From Polytrichum commune (Eukaryota; Streptophyta; Polytrichopsida; Polytrichales; Polytrichaceae): a stretch of DNA of 60,000 bases. The stretch spans positions 19,147,501 through 19,207,500 of the forward strand of contig OX485805.1 in assembly GCA_950295325.1 (NCBI GenBank), written 5' to 3'. Below the pieces are notes generated by a model. It did not search any database. It was not told the origin of the DNA and was given only the letters and a program-made list of their open reading frames with translations. Positions 12,062 through 23,444 of the stretch are shown piece after piece (within the stretch, counting starts at the first letter, position 1; every line of letters begins with the position of its first letter). The translations under genes were made by a program, and so were the position numbers.

Positions 12062-14251
12062 TTCAAAGTCATTAAAGTTAAATTTGGTGTCAAATGGCCT
12101 TTTAAAAAGGTAAACTCCAGGCTACATACTACTATTTTAGGGCTTTTATGGGGGATGAATGAGAGGTACGCTTGTATATGATAATTCCCTTCGAATGTAG
12201 GGTTAGATTTGGGTTTTGGCTTTGATGAATTTCAAAAAGGAGTTATTAAGGTAGAGGCTACCCTTGGTGTAGCCGCACGTAAGTTTAAGTACATGTGATG
12301 ATCCGCACGCAAGAGGAAGCGGCCGAATCTTAGGAGTGGACGGTTGGGATTGCCCATGGCCTTTGGTAGTGAAGGACTGAAGGAGTTTTCAGGGGTGTGA
12401 GTTTGAGTGTTGTGGCCGAAGGGAACAACTAGCACTACCAACGTAGAAGTCCTAGTATGCAATCGCCTTACGTCGGTGGGAAGAATTTATTGTTAGGGTA
12501 GATTTGAGTATTTTTCAATGACGTAGGACAAGTTTCTAGTGACGTTGGTCACATTGTCCAGGGCTCATATGCTTGTAGTGTGTTGTGTCAAATTCTGCAC
12601 TAAAATCAGGTGCATTAAACATCCGATTTAGTGTGGCCCACATCCATTGTCTTGCAATCATTGGGTGGCAACTAGTGAAGAGGGTGGCATGTGACACTTG
12701 GTGTGTTACACTCTTATTACCATGGTACACAAATTTTAATGCCACAACAATCCAATGGTTTGTGTACACTTAAAGATATGATTGACTGTTGCAATAAAAT
12801 GATGTGTCATGTCCATTAGACTGGCAACCGTGACTTCATTTGTAGCTGCAAGTGTACCATACCACCTCAATGGTTGCCACCAAGTGTGTGAGTCGATGAT
12901 AAATGGCGTGAGCCCCACGAACTCAAATGCACAGTGTACTTTTATCCAGTGCTCATTTTGGTTTAGGATGCATGACACCTATATAAGGAAGTCTAGCAAA
13001 AGCCCACCCCTTTAAGTTTAAGAGGTTTTTTTTTATACCAACTTGATCACACTAGACTACTTCAAGGTCTATGATGCTAATTTCAAGCTCAATAAAATTT
13101 CAAATCATATTAAGGGGTTTTCAACATTTGCCTTCAACTTATAGGTCTAATGTGAATCCTTGGTCCCAAATTTGGCTCAAGGTTTGTGGTAACCATGCAA
13201 GGGGGTCCAGAAAAACCTTAACCCTACAGATTCGTCCAACCTACCTTAATCTCACTACACAAGTGTTCAATGGATATGCTTACTACAAACAACATTGCTT
13301 CCAACGCTCTATTATTAAGCCCAAAAACCCTAGTCCTATGTGTAAGTTCATCTTTGCACACATACCATTTTTTTGTTAACCCCTAAATGCCTAGGGGGGT
13401 CGACCTCATATCAAAGGTGTCCTATAAAGCTTGATTCGATGGCCTATTTTAAACTTCAACTTCAATAGTTAGACAATTATGGAAGACCACTTAAATAGGA
13501 ATGGTTGGTAATACATACGCAAATCTTATTTACAAATGATGAGTTACCATATAGTGTATTGCAATATGTCAAGAGTTGGTGATGAAATGAAATTGACTTT
13601 AAAGTCCACAAAGCCAAAAGGCTTCTGGGAATAGAAGTACATCAAGATGGTGACGGAAATGCTAGAGTATTGGAGTGCAGTGGCCTCAATAAGAGAGAGG
13701 CTAATATCAACTTGATGGTCCAATGGAAGAAAGACTTGAGACTACCTACTATTACATTCTGAAAGAGAGAAGGAAACCTATCTCTAATGGACTTGTAGAG
13801 GGGGACACGAGCACAAAGTGTGCTTCATTTTCAACAACTTTGCCATAATGACAGTGACAAAATCTTTTATCTCTAGAGATTGGGATAGTCGACCACCAGC
13901 CAATACCACATGGCAAGTCTATGACTTGAGGTGGGGTAAGCCACAATGCAATTTTTTTGATGGTGTCAAAGGGTTGCTTCAGGTGCAATTCACCTTCATA
14001 GTTTATAAAGTCCCATGGGTACTGGATGTGCTAACATTTGTAGACAGTGGATAGTGCTTGCCTCAATTTTGTCAGAAGCCACACCAAGGTGGAATTTTCC
14101 CATCCCTCCATGCATGGTACATAGATTCAAACCATAACTTAACCGCATATAGTTAGTAGATTCAACCCAGATCCTGTTCAGGATAGCCTTTGTAATTCTA
14201 TAGATATCTAGAGTGACCCTAGGAAAATGGAGCGAGGGGATCAACAGCATT
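12062..14251. other. Intergenic, no gene recognised
   Basis: A short CACTAAAA...TTTAGTGTG pair at about 12598-12638 recalls the TA-type family. The rest, including modest open frames near 13.8-14.0 kb on both strands, has no recognisable match. Confidence 0.35.
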
Positions 14252-14893
14252 TGCTGTGACTCAATATATTAGCCCCTGTAGCAGGGGAGAAGTTAATATC
14301 ATGGTGATTGTACCTGATCATCACCACCACCACCTGCACATCATCATCATAAATTAGGCATTATTAGGACTATTGGAAAACACAAGACTATCCAGGAAAC
14401 TCGTGAAACGAAGAAGAATTATTTACCATGGAACGGAAGTAAACTTCCCATGTACAAATCATCCATGTGACCATCCACTGCAAAATACAAGTAGGGGAGC
14501 AAGCTCGCTGGCCCCCCAATGGCGATTGAAGGCCTCCACTGCTGTAAAACCTATCCAATATGTACACCTAGTTTTATTCCAGCAGGTCCTCTCGGTGATG
14601 GCCAGCCACAGAAGGCACAGTTTTTATGCCTCGTGCACAGCTGCCCGACAATTTCACATCATCTCTCCTTTATCACAAGAGAATGGAGAAGGAACAGGAC
14701 TGTTCTAGAAACCAGTTCCTGCAGGTTTAGCCACTATCCATGCAACATTCTGGAGTGTGGCCTGACTTGTTTGCTTCCCGGAGTGCCAGAACAAGCATCA
14801 AGTGCTTATCAGCAAAGCTTGGACGCCAAGAACAAGAAAGCAATAGGCCTTGCATTATTCAAGCACCAAGCAGCATGCGGTCATATAAGGAAA
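14252..14893 (-). other. Likely 3' untranslated region of the BSD gene
   Basis: The stretch follows the stop codon and lacks dispersed-repeat similarity until about 14250. It has a CATCACCACCACC run at about 14319. Open frames on the plus strand look random. The polyadenylation site was not located. Confidence 0.35.
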
Positions 14894-17800
14894 TTAAGGA
14901 GACGAGGAGCCAGCACTGGCTACATCTTCTTCGTTGATTGTCAGCCAGTCGTTGAACTCCCTTTCAGTCTTACTCCCACTGGAATCATCGTCGCTTGGGA
15001 GATCACCACTTCTGCTGTGACCCTCGATGGAGTCAATTCCATCTTGCACAGAAGGTGTGTTCACACCCACTGCAATCTGTGTCATTAGATGTGGTTGAAC
15101 AGGCCCCTAGACATCAGGAACCCACAAATTTCAATCATTAAATCCAGCATAATTGAATTACGTGTATAAACTAAACTCTGGATGTCAATAGTGTGAGCAG
15201 AGTGCTAATACTTCACAGTTTTGAGACAAATGTTCATGAAGTACTGCTGCATCATGTGAAAGATTGAAAATGGAGGAAGAGATTGGCGTGGTTAGAGTGC
15301 ACTCAAATCTGTTTCAGAGCCTCAGTGGAGGCTGTAGATCAATAAACAACCTACCCCTTACATGAAAGCAGAGAGACAACATGAGATGCCATCCTCCTAA
15401 ACAGCTTGACCCTAAAGACTGGGCCAGAAAGTACATAATAATTCAATTACTCCAAGAAACAGTACAAACCTGCAGTTGATCACGGCAGACCATACATGTT
15501 CTACTGAAGAGCATGGATGTGTCATTCTTGTTCAGATGAAATACCTTTGCATGCTCGGTTTCATTCTCGTCATCTTCAAGATCACTAAAAGAGACATCTT
15601 CATCCGCATTGTCCAACATCCCTGCACGTACCACACAAAGTATAAACACAAAGCAAGATATACTCAACAAAAATCTACGAGAAATAGAAGTGGCAAAGTG
15701 TAGTCATGATGTCTTCAGCAATGAAATAAAGCGGTTATGCTAACAATTTGCACCTGGATTTCCTTGAGATACTCCTGCAATTTCTTCGTCATCCTCTTCA
15801 TTCTCCAGCCATCCATCCACATCCTCTGCATTGTCGTCCAGCCCTAAGGACGCAAATTTCAGTGTACCATCTTCAGGTGCATCCTTTTCTTCAGTCATTG
15901 CTGGAGCAGGTAACACCATTGTAGAAAACTCTTCTTCCATGATGGGTGAGGACTTTGACTCTGCAGTAATTTCCTGGTGACCCTCAGGACCAATATCCTT
16001 GCCATGGCTACTGGCTATGCTATATGTGGATAAACCAAGCCCTTCCTGTGTAGCAGAAGTGGGGGCTGTATCATCAACCATAGGTCCCCTCTGCTGGAGT
16101 TGTTGCAGGAGGAGTTCCCGGGTTTTCAACACCTGCAGGTGAAGATGTTCAAAATTTTGTCAATGAACAAAATGTTCCACAGAAGCTGCAACTATCATAT
16201 GTCAACATAGGACATCCATGCATAAGGTCAGGGCAGCACCGACCTTCTAAAGCAACCAATTTCAAAAATCAGCATGCACAAACTGGTCCCAGCCAGTATG
16301 CTACTTCCACCAGTGCAGATCAATACAACAATTCTATACACCACTGTCGAAAGCTCTTGCTTGTTCCACCCACAATCCCAATCCACCTCCCTTGCACCTC
16401 ATCCTGTTCTCTTGAATCAACAACACTACTCTAAAGCAATATATGATTGCCATGCCACTCTATCTTGTGAACCTAATGTATTGATGCAAAAACGAGTACC
16501 AAATACAATGTCAGGGGCAATAGAGCAGATCCTGCAACCATTTGCCTTCATATTTATCAAGATCCAGAAATTAGTGGCAGCTCAATGATTATCTTCTTCC
16601 AGTATGAACTTACCTCATTTCTCATATTTTGGTATCAATGAGGACCCTGACCTTGGAAGACACGTGTTGAATTCCAGAAACAACTTGGAGATTATGCAGG
16701 AGCTGCGAGTGCTGATAAATGAAAGTTTGTACAGATTTTGCAGCAAACTGCCTTGTCAGTAAAGACACTACTGTAGCAAAAGAATTTTCAGTTTCGACTA
16801 CAAAAAAAAATGGAGGTACAGATGTGCATGCCTGGGATGTAGATAAAAGCTCTGCATCTTCCTTACTGAGGCGTGAGTGCAGCAATACAAAGTAGATTTT
16901 CCAAAATCGGCCAACACTAATTAAAGCTGGGCAAAGCTCATAGCGTACAGCTGCAAACCCTGATGCCACCTGTTCCACAGCTTCAGCATGCTCTTGCTGT
17001 GCATCTGTCATCTCGAAATCTACACACAAGGTGGGTTACTCGTGTCAAAACACAGTACTGGGTTTCAAAAAATGAGACAGAAACTATGGGTGGACTTACG
17101 TGGCATTCAGGCAGGCAGAGAAAAACTTGCTATGTCAAATCAAACTTGTAATCTGCCAGCCAAAATGCCACCTTCAAGATTGATGGACTTAATATATTCA
17201 ATACTGAAACATAGGATTTCTTGTTGACTGACGCTAACATACAGAGAGCAAAAGAAAATCTCAGATGTATAACACAGGTGTAGTATACAATCCCTAAATG
17301 TATGGCATCCCAGACAACACTGAAGGACTTGTGCAAACACCTGACTTCACAAGATTGAGATTTTGTCCTTGCCAGTAGTCCTAGCCAGCTGAGCAGTCAT
17401 CCTGAAAGTAGCAACTAAAGGATCTCCAAGAGACAATATCAAATGGGAACAGCCATACCTTCATCATCTTCTTCCTCTGGCAAAGGAAAACTAAGCCAAG
17501 TTTCTGGGTGTACTGCGATGCTGTTGGCAAAAGTCACAACCTCCTCTGTTAACCCCACAGCATAGTAGTCTCTGCCTGAAAATTCACCAACTATATCACG
17601 CGCCAGGGGGATCAGACTTGAGGCGAATTTTGACAAGCCATCGATGCCGCTGGAAATCGCACTAGGACGCCTATCCTGTACAAGACAAGGGCTGGAAAAC
17701 ATGAACACCATCGCGTGCCCTAAATAACCAATGCAAGGTAGCACCACAATCAACATACTGATTTTCCAATCTCACCAATAAATCTCCACTCATTGCATCC

Positions 17801-18932
17801 TTCCCACAAAGGAGCTCTGACTCACTGCTCCTCAAAAATCATCCTAGAACCTTTGATATCACTAGTGTCAAAGTATAGGACCATTATCAAAAACCCTCAA
17901 ACAAGTATATGCTCTTTCTACTGCATGGAAAACCCTTATTGTATGATGATGAAAGAGCTCAATGCATGATATGTAATGATGTGATGTGATGTGATTTGAT
18001 GCTATGTAAAGTGTTGTCGTAACAATTTGTAATCCAATGTAGCTCACAAGCAGACTCCGATAGCTCAAAATATAACATAGAATCGAACTGAAATCTCGTG
18101 ACTGAAGCGCACCAAGTCTGAGAAGAAAAGCAACACCAAAGTATGTACAGAAAGAAGTTACCATGTGATGTTGAATTTCGTTGTATTCATCCTCTTCATA
18201 GTGATCAGCCGAAACTGAAAGAGATTTCTGTCTTCTATTCTCAGGTGCCCCTTCTTGAGAGGGTGACACAGCCCCCAACAAAGGTTTGAGCAGAGAACCT
18301 AGACTGCTACTCCCATTTGTTTCATCTTGGGGACTCTTAGGGCTACCAGACTGGCTGCTGCCCTCAGGTGAAGAGTCCACAACATCACCACTTTCGTCTT
18401 CATCATCTTGAGTAACAACACGAATTACTGATTGGATTTTGGATAGTCCAGTGGCCATGCTGCCCCGCAACTCAGCCAAGTCACTCCGAAACCCCGTCAA
18501 TTTTTTCCCTCCAACTTTTGGGGACCCATTCTTTGAGGTGTCACTAACAACATCTTCCCTGGACACTCCTCCAAATATGGGGACCTCCAACGAACTCTTC
18601 ATCCCTTCAGGTTTCTCAGATCCATCAAACACAGTATCATCCATGTGAATTTCCGCATCTCCAGCAATCTTGTGGCTTTGCGTTTCCATTTCAGGTGCAT
18701 TGCCATGCTTTGGAGATTCCACCTGAGAAGACGGAGGAGGAGCTAGAAAGGATGCTACACCCCAGAGCTGCCTGGTGAAAGTTTTCGTTAACTCAGAAAA
18801 ATCTTCCTTCACGCCCTTACCAGGGGAAAGGTGCTGACCTGAATTTCCAGCTGACTCATCCTGCTCTTCTTCTTCTCTGTCATTGTCCTGGTGCTGCGGA
18901 GAAGATGGTATGGAGCTAGAAAACCACGACAT
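14894..18932 (-). CDS. BSD domain-containing protein, six exons, 629 aa
   Basis: Exons read on the minus strand: 18932-18162, 17675-17459, 17019-16832, 16132-15754, 15621-15470 and 15076-14894. They join in frame to 630 codons including the stop. The start is MSWFSSS at 18932. Residues 1-257 are acidic and Ser-rich (low complexity). Residues about 312-390 form a BSD domain: the run ETWLSFPL, an alpha-helical stretch, then the hallmark Phe-Trp pair in GRFWKIYF (F368, W369) and SKEDAELLST. A Gln-rich helix (LLLQQLQQRG) and a long acidic tail follow, including SFSDLEDD and the C-terminal FNDWLTINEED. BSD domains occur in TFIIH p62, synapse-associated proteins and a plant family of unknown role; this belongs to the last group by layout. 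Intron 3 appears to use a GC donor (CAG/GCATGC at 16831-16830). An in-frame GT lies four codons downstream and would add ACTS. Exon 5 could also end early at 15545. No function beyond the domain can be claimed. Confidence 0.88.
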
Positions 18933-19684
18933 TGCATATATGAATTTGACTCTTTTGGATGAAGGAGACAGTTAAGCTTTTCTTTGCAGATGCTAAGAGC
19001 CCAACATCCTAGGGTCAGTCTACCCCAGGCCACTTGATCTGTCGAGAATCAACACGGTGTGGTCGTAAGAAGAATTTCATAAGTATCATGGCCCTTCACC
19101 TTCTCTACACCGTTGTAACATGATCTCTCTTCCTGATCTCCTTACTACTCAATTGCAGACCCACCATGGAAATTGTAGACCTATTCCGCCACTGATCAGA
19201 CTGCCGAAGCGACCTCCATCGTCATCAGCTTCTACCATACTGCGTGGCAACTCTTTATATGTGAATTTTAGGTGCTCCAAAAATGTAGCAAAAGTCGTAT
19301 AAATACGGAGAGTGGGAAGGCCTTTGCAATTCAAGGTTGATGGAACAACATCACGGCCCGCATAAAAAGACAACGCTCATAAATATTTGCACCCGTAACC
19401 AAATGCCTGCTAAAAAAGGATGATGTGGCTTGGACACGCAAAGGATACCCTAATTGAATCAATGCAGACTGAACACAACCATAACATCGTTAACAATTGT
19501 CCCGCAACACTCGCCAGAGAGATATTATCGACGATAATGTCGATGCACTACGACCTCCAAAAGCTCAACACTGGAGAATTATAAATAAATAATGAAGGGG
19601 CACTGAGAAATCTCTATTAGTCAACGGCTATAGGGCACACCACACCAAACCAAAACCAGAAAGCAAAGTCGGTACAATCTAGAA

Positions 19685-20360
19685 CACTTAAGGATTATCA
19701 TATAAAATCCAATTCCTGAGAAGGGAGCAGTAGGTCAATTGCTACCTACCGAGCACAACCGAAAGATGCCAGAAAAACACAGCCGAACGCAATTTTCTCC
19801 GAACCCTAAAACCGGAGCAGAACGCAGAAATTTTATCAAAGCCATTCTGTTTGCGAGAGAAGTGTCAAATTCTCAGAAAAAAATCATCAATCAATGGAGG
19901 CCATGATGACAAGTAGCTCCAATTCCAGAAAAAAATTCACATGCCCTAAGACAGAGTAGAATCTGCAATTCCAAACACACATCACGCACTTGAGTGACGG
20001 TATAGTCCAGGATACTTTTGAGGATTATAGAATCCGATTCCCAGCAAGGAAGCAGTAAATTGCTACATACCAAAAGCTGCACAGTCAAAAGATGGCAGAA
20101 TATCACAGACGGACGCAATTTTACTCCGAACCCTAAGACGACACGATTTCACACCAAAAACCGGAGCAGGACGCGGAAATTTATCAACACCATTCTGACT
20201 GTTTGCGAGAGAGGTGTCAAAATTATCAGCATAATCAGCATGTCGATTAGTAGGCCACGATGGAAAGAAGCTCCAATTTATTCCAGAAAACAATCAGATG
20301 CCCTAAGACAGAGTAGAATCTACAATTCCGACCGCGCAGGTAGTACGCAATTGAGTGACG
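19685..20360. repeat. Direct duplication of a 330-350 bp segment upstream of the BSD gene
   Basis: Copy one (19685-20005) and copy two (20015-20360) share AGGATTAT, CGCAATTTT, CTCCGAACCCTAA, ACCGGAGCAG, TTTGCGAGAGA, CCCTAAGACAGAGTAGAATC and TTGAGTGACG in order. The pair lies 0.75-1.4 kb upstream of the BSD start codon, so it may include its promoter or first untranslated exon. Confidence 0.8.
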
Positions 20361-20459
20361 TAGAATGTGAGAGGCGTGTTGGCAGGTGATGTGGAGCGTT
20401 ACCAGTGACGATGCTCGCAGACTCAACTATGCCGCATCAAAGCGGCAACCACCAACATT

Positions 20460-20690
20460 AAAAAAACGCATCGCAGCAAAGCAAAGCAACGCAGAGGGGG
20501 GAAGGCCAGCGCAGGAAAGCAAAGCGAAGCGGAGGGAAGCAAAAGCGAAGGCAAGGAAAAGAAAGGAAAGGACGAGCAGCAACGGAGAAGGGGCGCCTAC
20601 TCACTCACATCCACCCATATTCATCCTACGCGTCCGTCCATCCATCCATCCATCTATCCATCCATTCATCCTTCATCCATCATGTGGTTT
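20460..20690. repeat. Purine-rich GCAAAGC/GAAGC tract and (CATC)n stretch
   Basis: 20465-20590 is almost all purine with GCAAAGC, GAAGC and GGAAAG units. 20628-20682 is a TCCATCCATCCA repeat. Nothing coding is seen. Confidence 0.75.
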
Positions 20691-21354
20691 GAGATGCCAT
20701 TGTTAGGCATTGCATCATGCATGGGATAGTTTAGGGTGGATTTCCATTGAGAAGTGGAAGCCGACTTGTGTGATGTCGTCAAAAACCTTCAGTGAGGAAG
20801 GTAAATGTGCCTAATTCGATTACTTATCTTAATTCTTAACTTTCTAAGAGTCCCGTTTTGGGCTTATGAATGACTACTCTTGAAGGCAAATTGATCCTAA
20901 AGGAAGATGCTAAGGAGGTCACCAATAGGTATCACTGTGTTCCTGGTGAATTGCTATGTCAATGACATTGGTTCCATTCCAATATGGCAACATGGTTGTT
21001 CACAAGAAATTTGTAAGAATGCACTAACTTTTCCCTTTGTTCATACATTATTGTATATAGTAACTTCATATTACTTTGATTGAAAATCGTCAATTTTCTA
21101 TGGACTCATTTTCTTACCTCAAAGTTCATTTCTATTCTTGATGTTGTCTCGAAAGTTTTGACTATCATTTTATTGCATATATTTATAACAAGTTCTTGAA
21201 ATTCAACAATTCTAAATCAATTATAAACAAATCATGTAAATTACTAAATATTGCAACCATATTCATGTGATCTTGAAATCATAAGGAACAACTTTTCTTT
21301 TGAGTACAATATAATCTAAGCTCTAGAATACGTTCCAAGCAGTTAAGCGTTAAA

Positions 21355-22760
21355 TGGGCACCTAGATTTGAGTGGTATGTGGTTTGGTGTGGTTACAAGA
21401 ACAAATACCAAAAAGGCATGTGTTAAAAACGAATTTGAATCGTGTGCTCAAAACATGGAAACTATTCTAGGTTCAATAGTCAACATAGTTGGGGGAACAT
21501 GTATGACCCATTCATGAGCACAAGAATCTTCACTTTGATTATGAACAAGGTCTCCATATGAGCCCCAAAAATGTGAGGAAAGTGGGTAAGGCTTCAATTT
21601 GGATTTGCTAACCATCTCATACTAATCCTTGTGTTTCATATCCTAATAGAAGTGGACTTATTGGGTTAAATAAAAATAAATAAATAAAAACTTAAACACA
21701 CACACACACACACACAAGGCCCACCTACCTTAAGCACACATAAATTTGTTGTTTTTTTTTTCCTTGATCAGACACCTATATGTGAGCGGTGTGTGGTTAG
21801 GTGTGGATCCAAGATTAGACACCCAAAAGACATGTGTTTGGAAGGGATTCGAGTACGTGTTCAGATTTTGTTAACCAATCTAGGCTTGATAGTGATTGTA
21901 ATTGGGAGGATTTCTATGACCCTTTTATGAGTATCCAAATCTTCACATTTATGGTGAATAAGATATTCATATCGGTTCCAAAAATTACGATGAAAGTGGC
22001 TACGGCCTTGATTTGGATTTGGGAGTTATCTCATGCTAATTACATGTTTATTTCCTAGGAGAAGTAGGCTCAGGGAAAATAATCATTTAAACCCATCTAC
22101 CTTAATCATCATGAAAGGACATTTATATTTGAGTGGCGAATGGTTAGGTGTGGATTAAGGATGTTCAAATGATGGGATAGGGTGGAAAGATGAAAGCATC
22201 TACGGCCTATAAAACCATCAAGCTTATGGCATTGTTATGTAATGGTATACAAAAAAACACAAATTGTAAAAGGACTAACTTCACCACACACACACCAATA
22301 TTTATTTATTTCCTGTTAAACATACACACACACACACATGTGATTATGAGAGATTGGACCATCTGCTTAAAAATTGTTAACCAACATAAGTAGGGAGACA
22401 TGTAATGATCATTTAATAAGGAAGAGAATCCTCACCTCACCGATGAATAAAATATTCATATGACCTTCAAATTACAAGAAATTTGGCTATGCGCACAATT
22501 TGGAATCGATAATCATCTCACACTAATTGCATTTTCCAAATCCTATAGAAAGTGGATGCATATAGAAAAACATCGGTTTAAGGTCCACTTACCTTATATC
22601 AAGAATGTAGGTAAGAACGCATATCAAAGATATTGATATCTTAGGACAACTTCAGATTATGTGCTCAAAATGCAAACAACATTCTAGGTTCAATTGTGAA
22701 TGTAAGTGAGAGAGTCTCGTGTAATGATCAAGAAAGAGAATCCTTATCTTAACCTCCTAT
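21355..22760 (+). repeat. Cluster of a roughly 300-bp dispersed repeat, about four diverged copies
   Basis: Copies at about 21355-21660, 21774-22070, 22340-22565 and 22610-22760 share GTGTGGTTAGGTGTGGAT, CATGTGTT, GTGCTCAAAA, TTCTAGGTTCAATAGT, CATATGAG and CATCTCACACTAATTGCAT. Related copies sit at 7125-7465, 26620-26780, 52600-52800, 57590-57780, 58015-58700 and 59640-59810. The family has no open frame and I could not identify it. Confidence 0.7.
21699..21717. repeat. (CA)n microsatellite
   Basis: About nine CA dinucleotides between two copies of the 300-bp dispersed repeat; a shorter (CA)n lies at 22322-22338. Confidence 0.85.
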
Positions 22761-22928
22761 AGCTTTTGCACCTCAATCCTGGTTCTAAAACTTGAAATGA
22801 CAATACATTTTATTCACCATCACTATTGAATACTAGCCACAATACACGAAGTCGCATACAATATTGTGCAATCTTTCTCTCCTTCATACCAATTGTCGGT
22901 GCTTCCCACACCCCGTGTATGTGACTTA

Positions 22929-23441
22929 GGGCACTTCACACACGAGACTTGAGAGCCCGTGACCATTACACTTCGAGCGCTCTCATTGGTGGAAAAGGCG
23001 GAGCCGGTCCAAGTTCGCTTCACACTACGCTTGAGGGACCAACGGAGTATTTGAATGCAAGATGGATGTAAAGTCTACATGATTTCCTACATGGCATCAG
23101 ATGTATCATGTTTCATGGTCACTTGTACTATTTTCAAAAATCACATCTTGGAGGTAGGCCTAACACAAAATTGGGAGACCATGGCACTCCAAAAGCTCAT
23201 AACCATTGGTTTATTCTGTTTTATCACGTGTGATGACCCGCATGTGATATTTAAAAATTGTCATTGAAATAGCTAACGTTTGGTTGAGGGCCGCGTCACA
23301 CATGAGTACTTCACACTACATTTGAGGATCCGTGACCACACTACATGAATTTGGAGGTGTCTCGGGACGGCCTTTGGACACTTTCTTTTGAGCGCACACA
23401 ATTTCATGGTCATGGCTCTTGGCTCATGTGTGAAGTGGCCC
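22929..23441 (-). mobile_element. Harbinger-type inverted-repeat element, copy 2 (513 bp, inverted)
   Basis: The ends are GGGCACTTCACACACGAG and GGCTCATGTGTGAAGTGGCCC, flanked by TTA on both sides (22926-22928 and 23442-23444). Internal sequence is the reverse complement of the 11551-12058 element, including the shared phrase GGCGGAGCCGGTCCAAGTTC. No coding capacity. Confidence 0.88.
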
Positions 23442-23444
23442 TTA

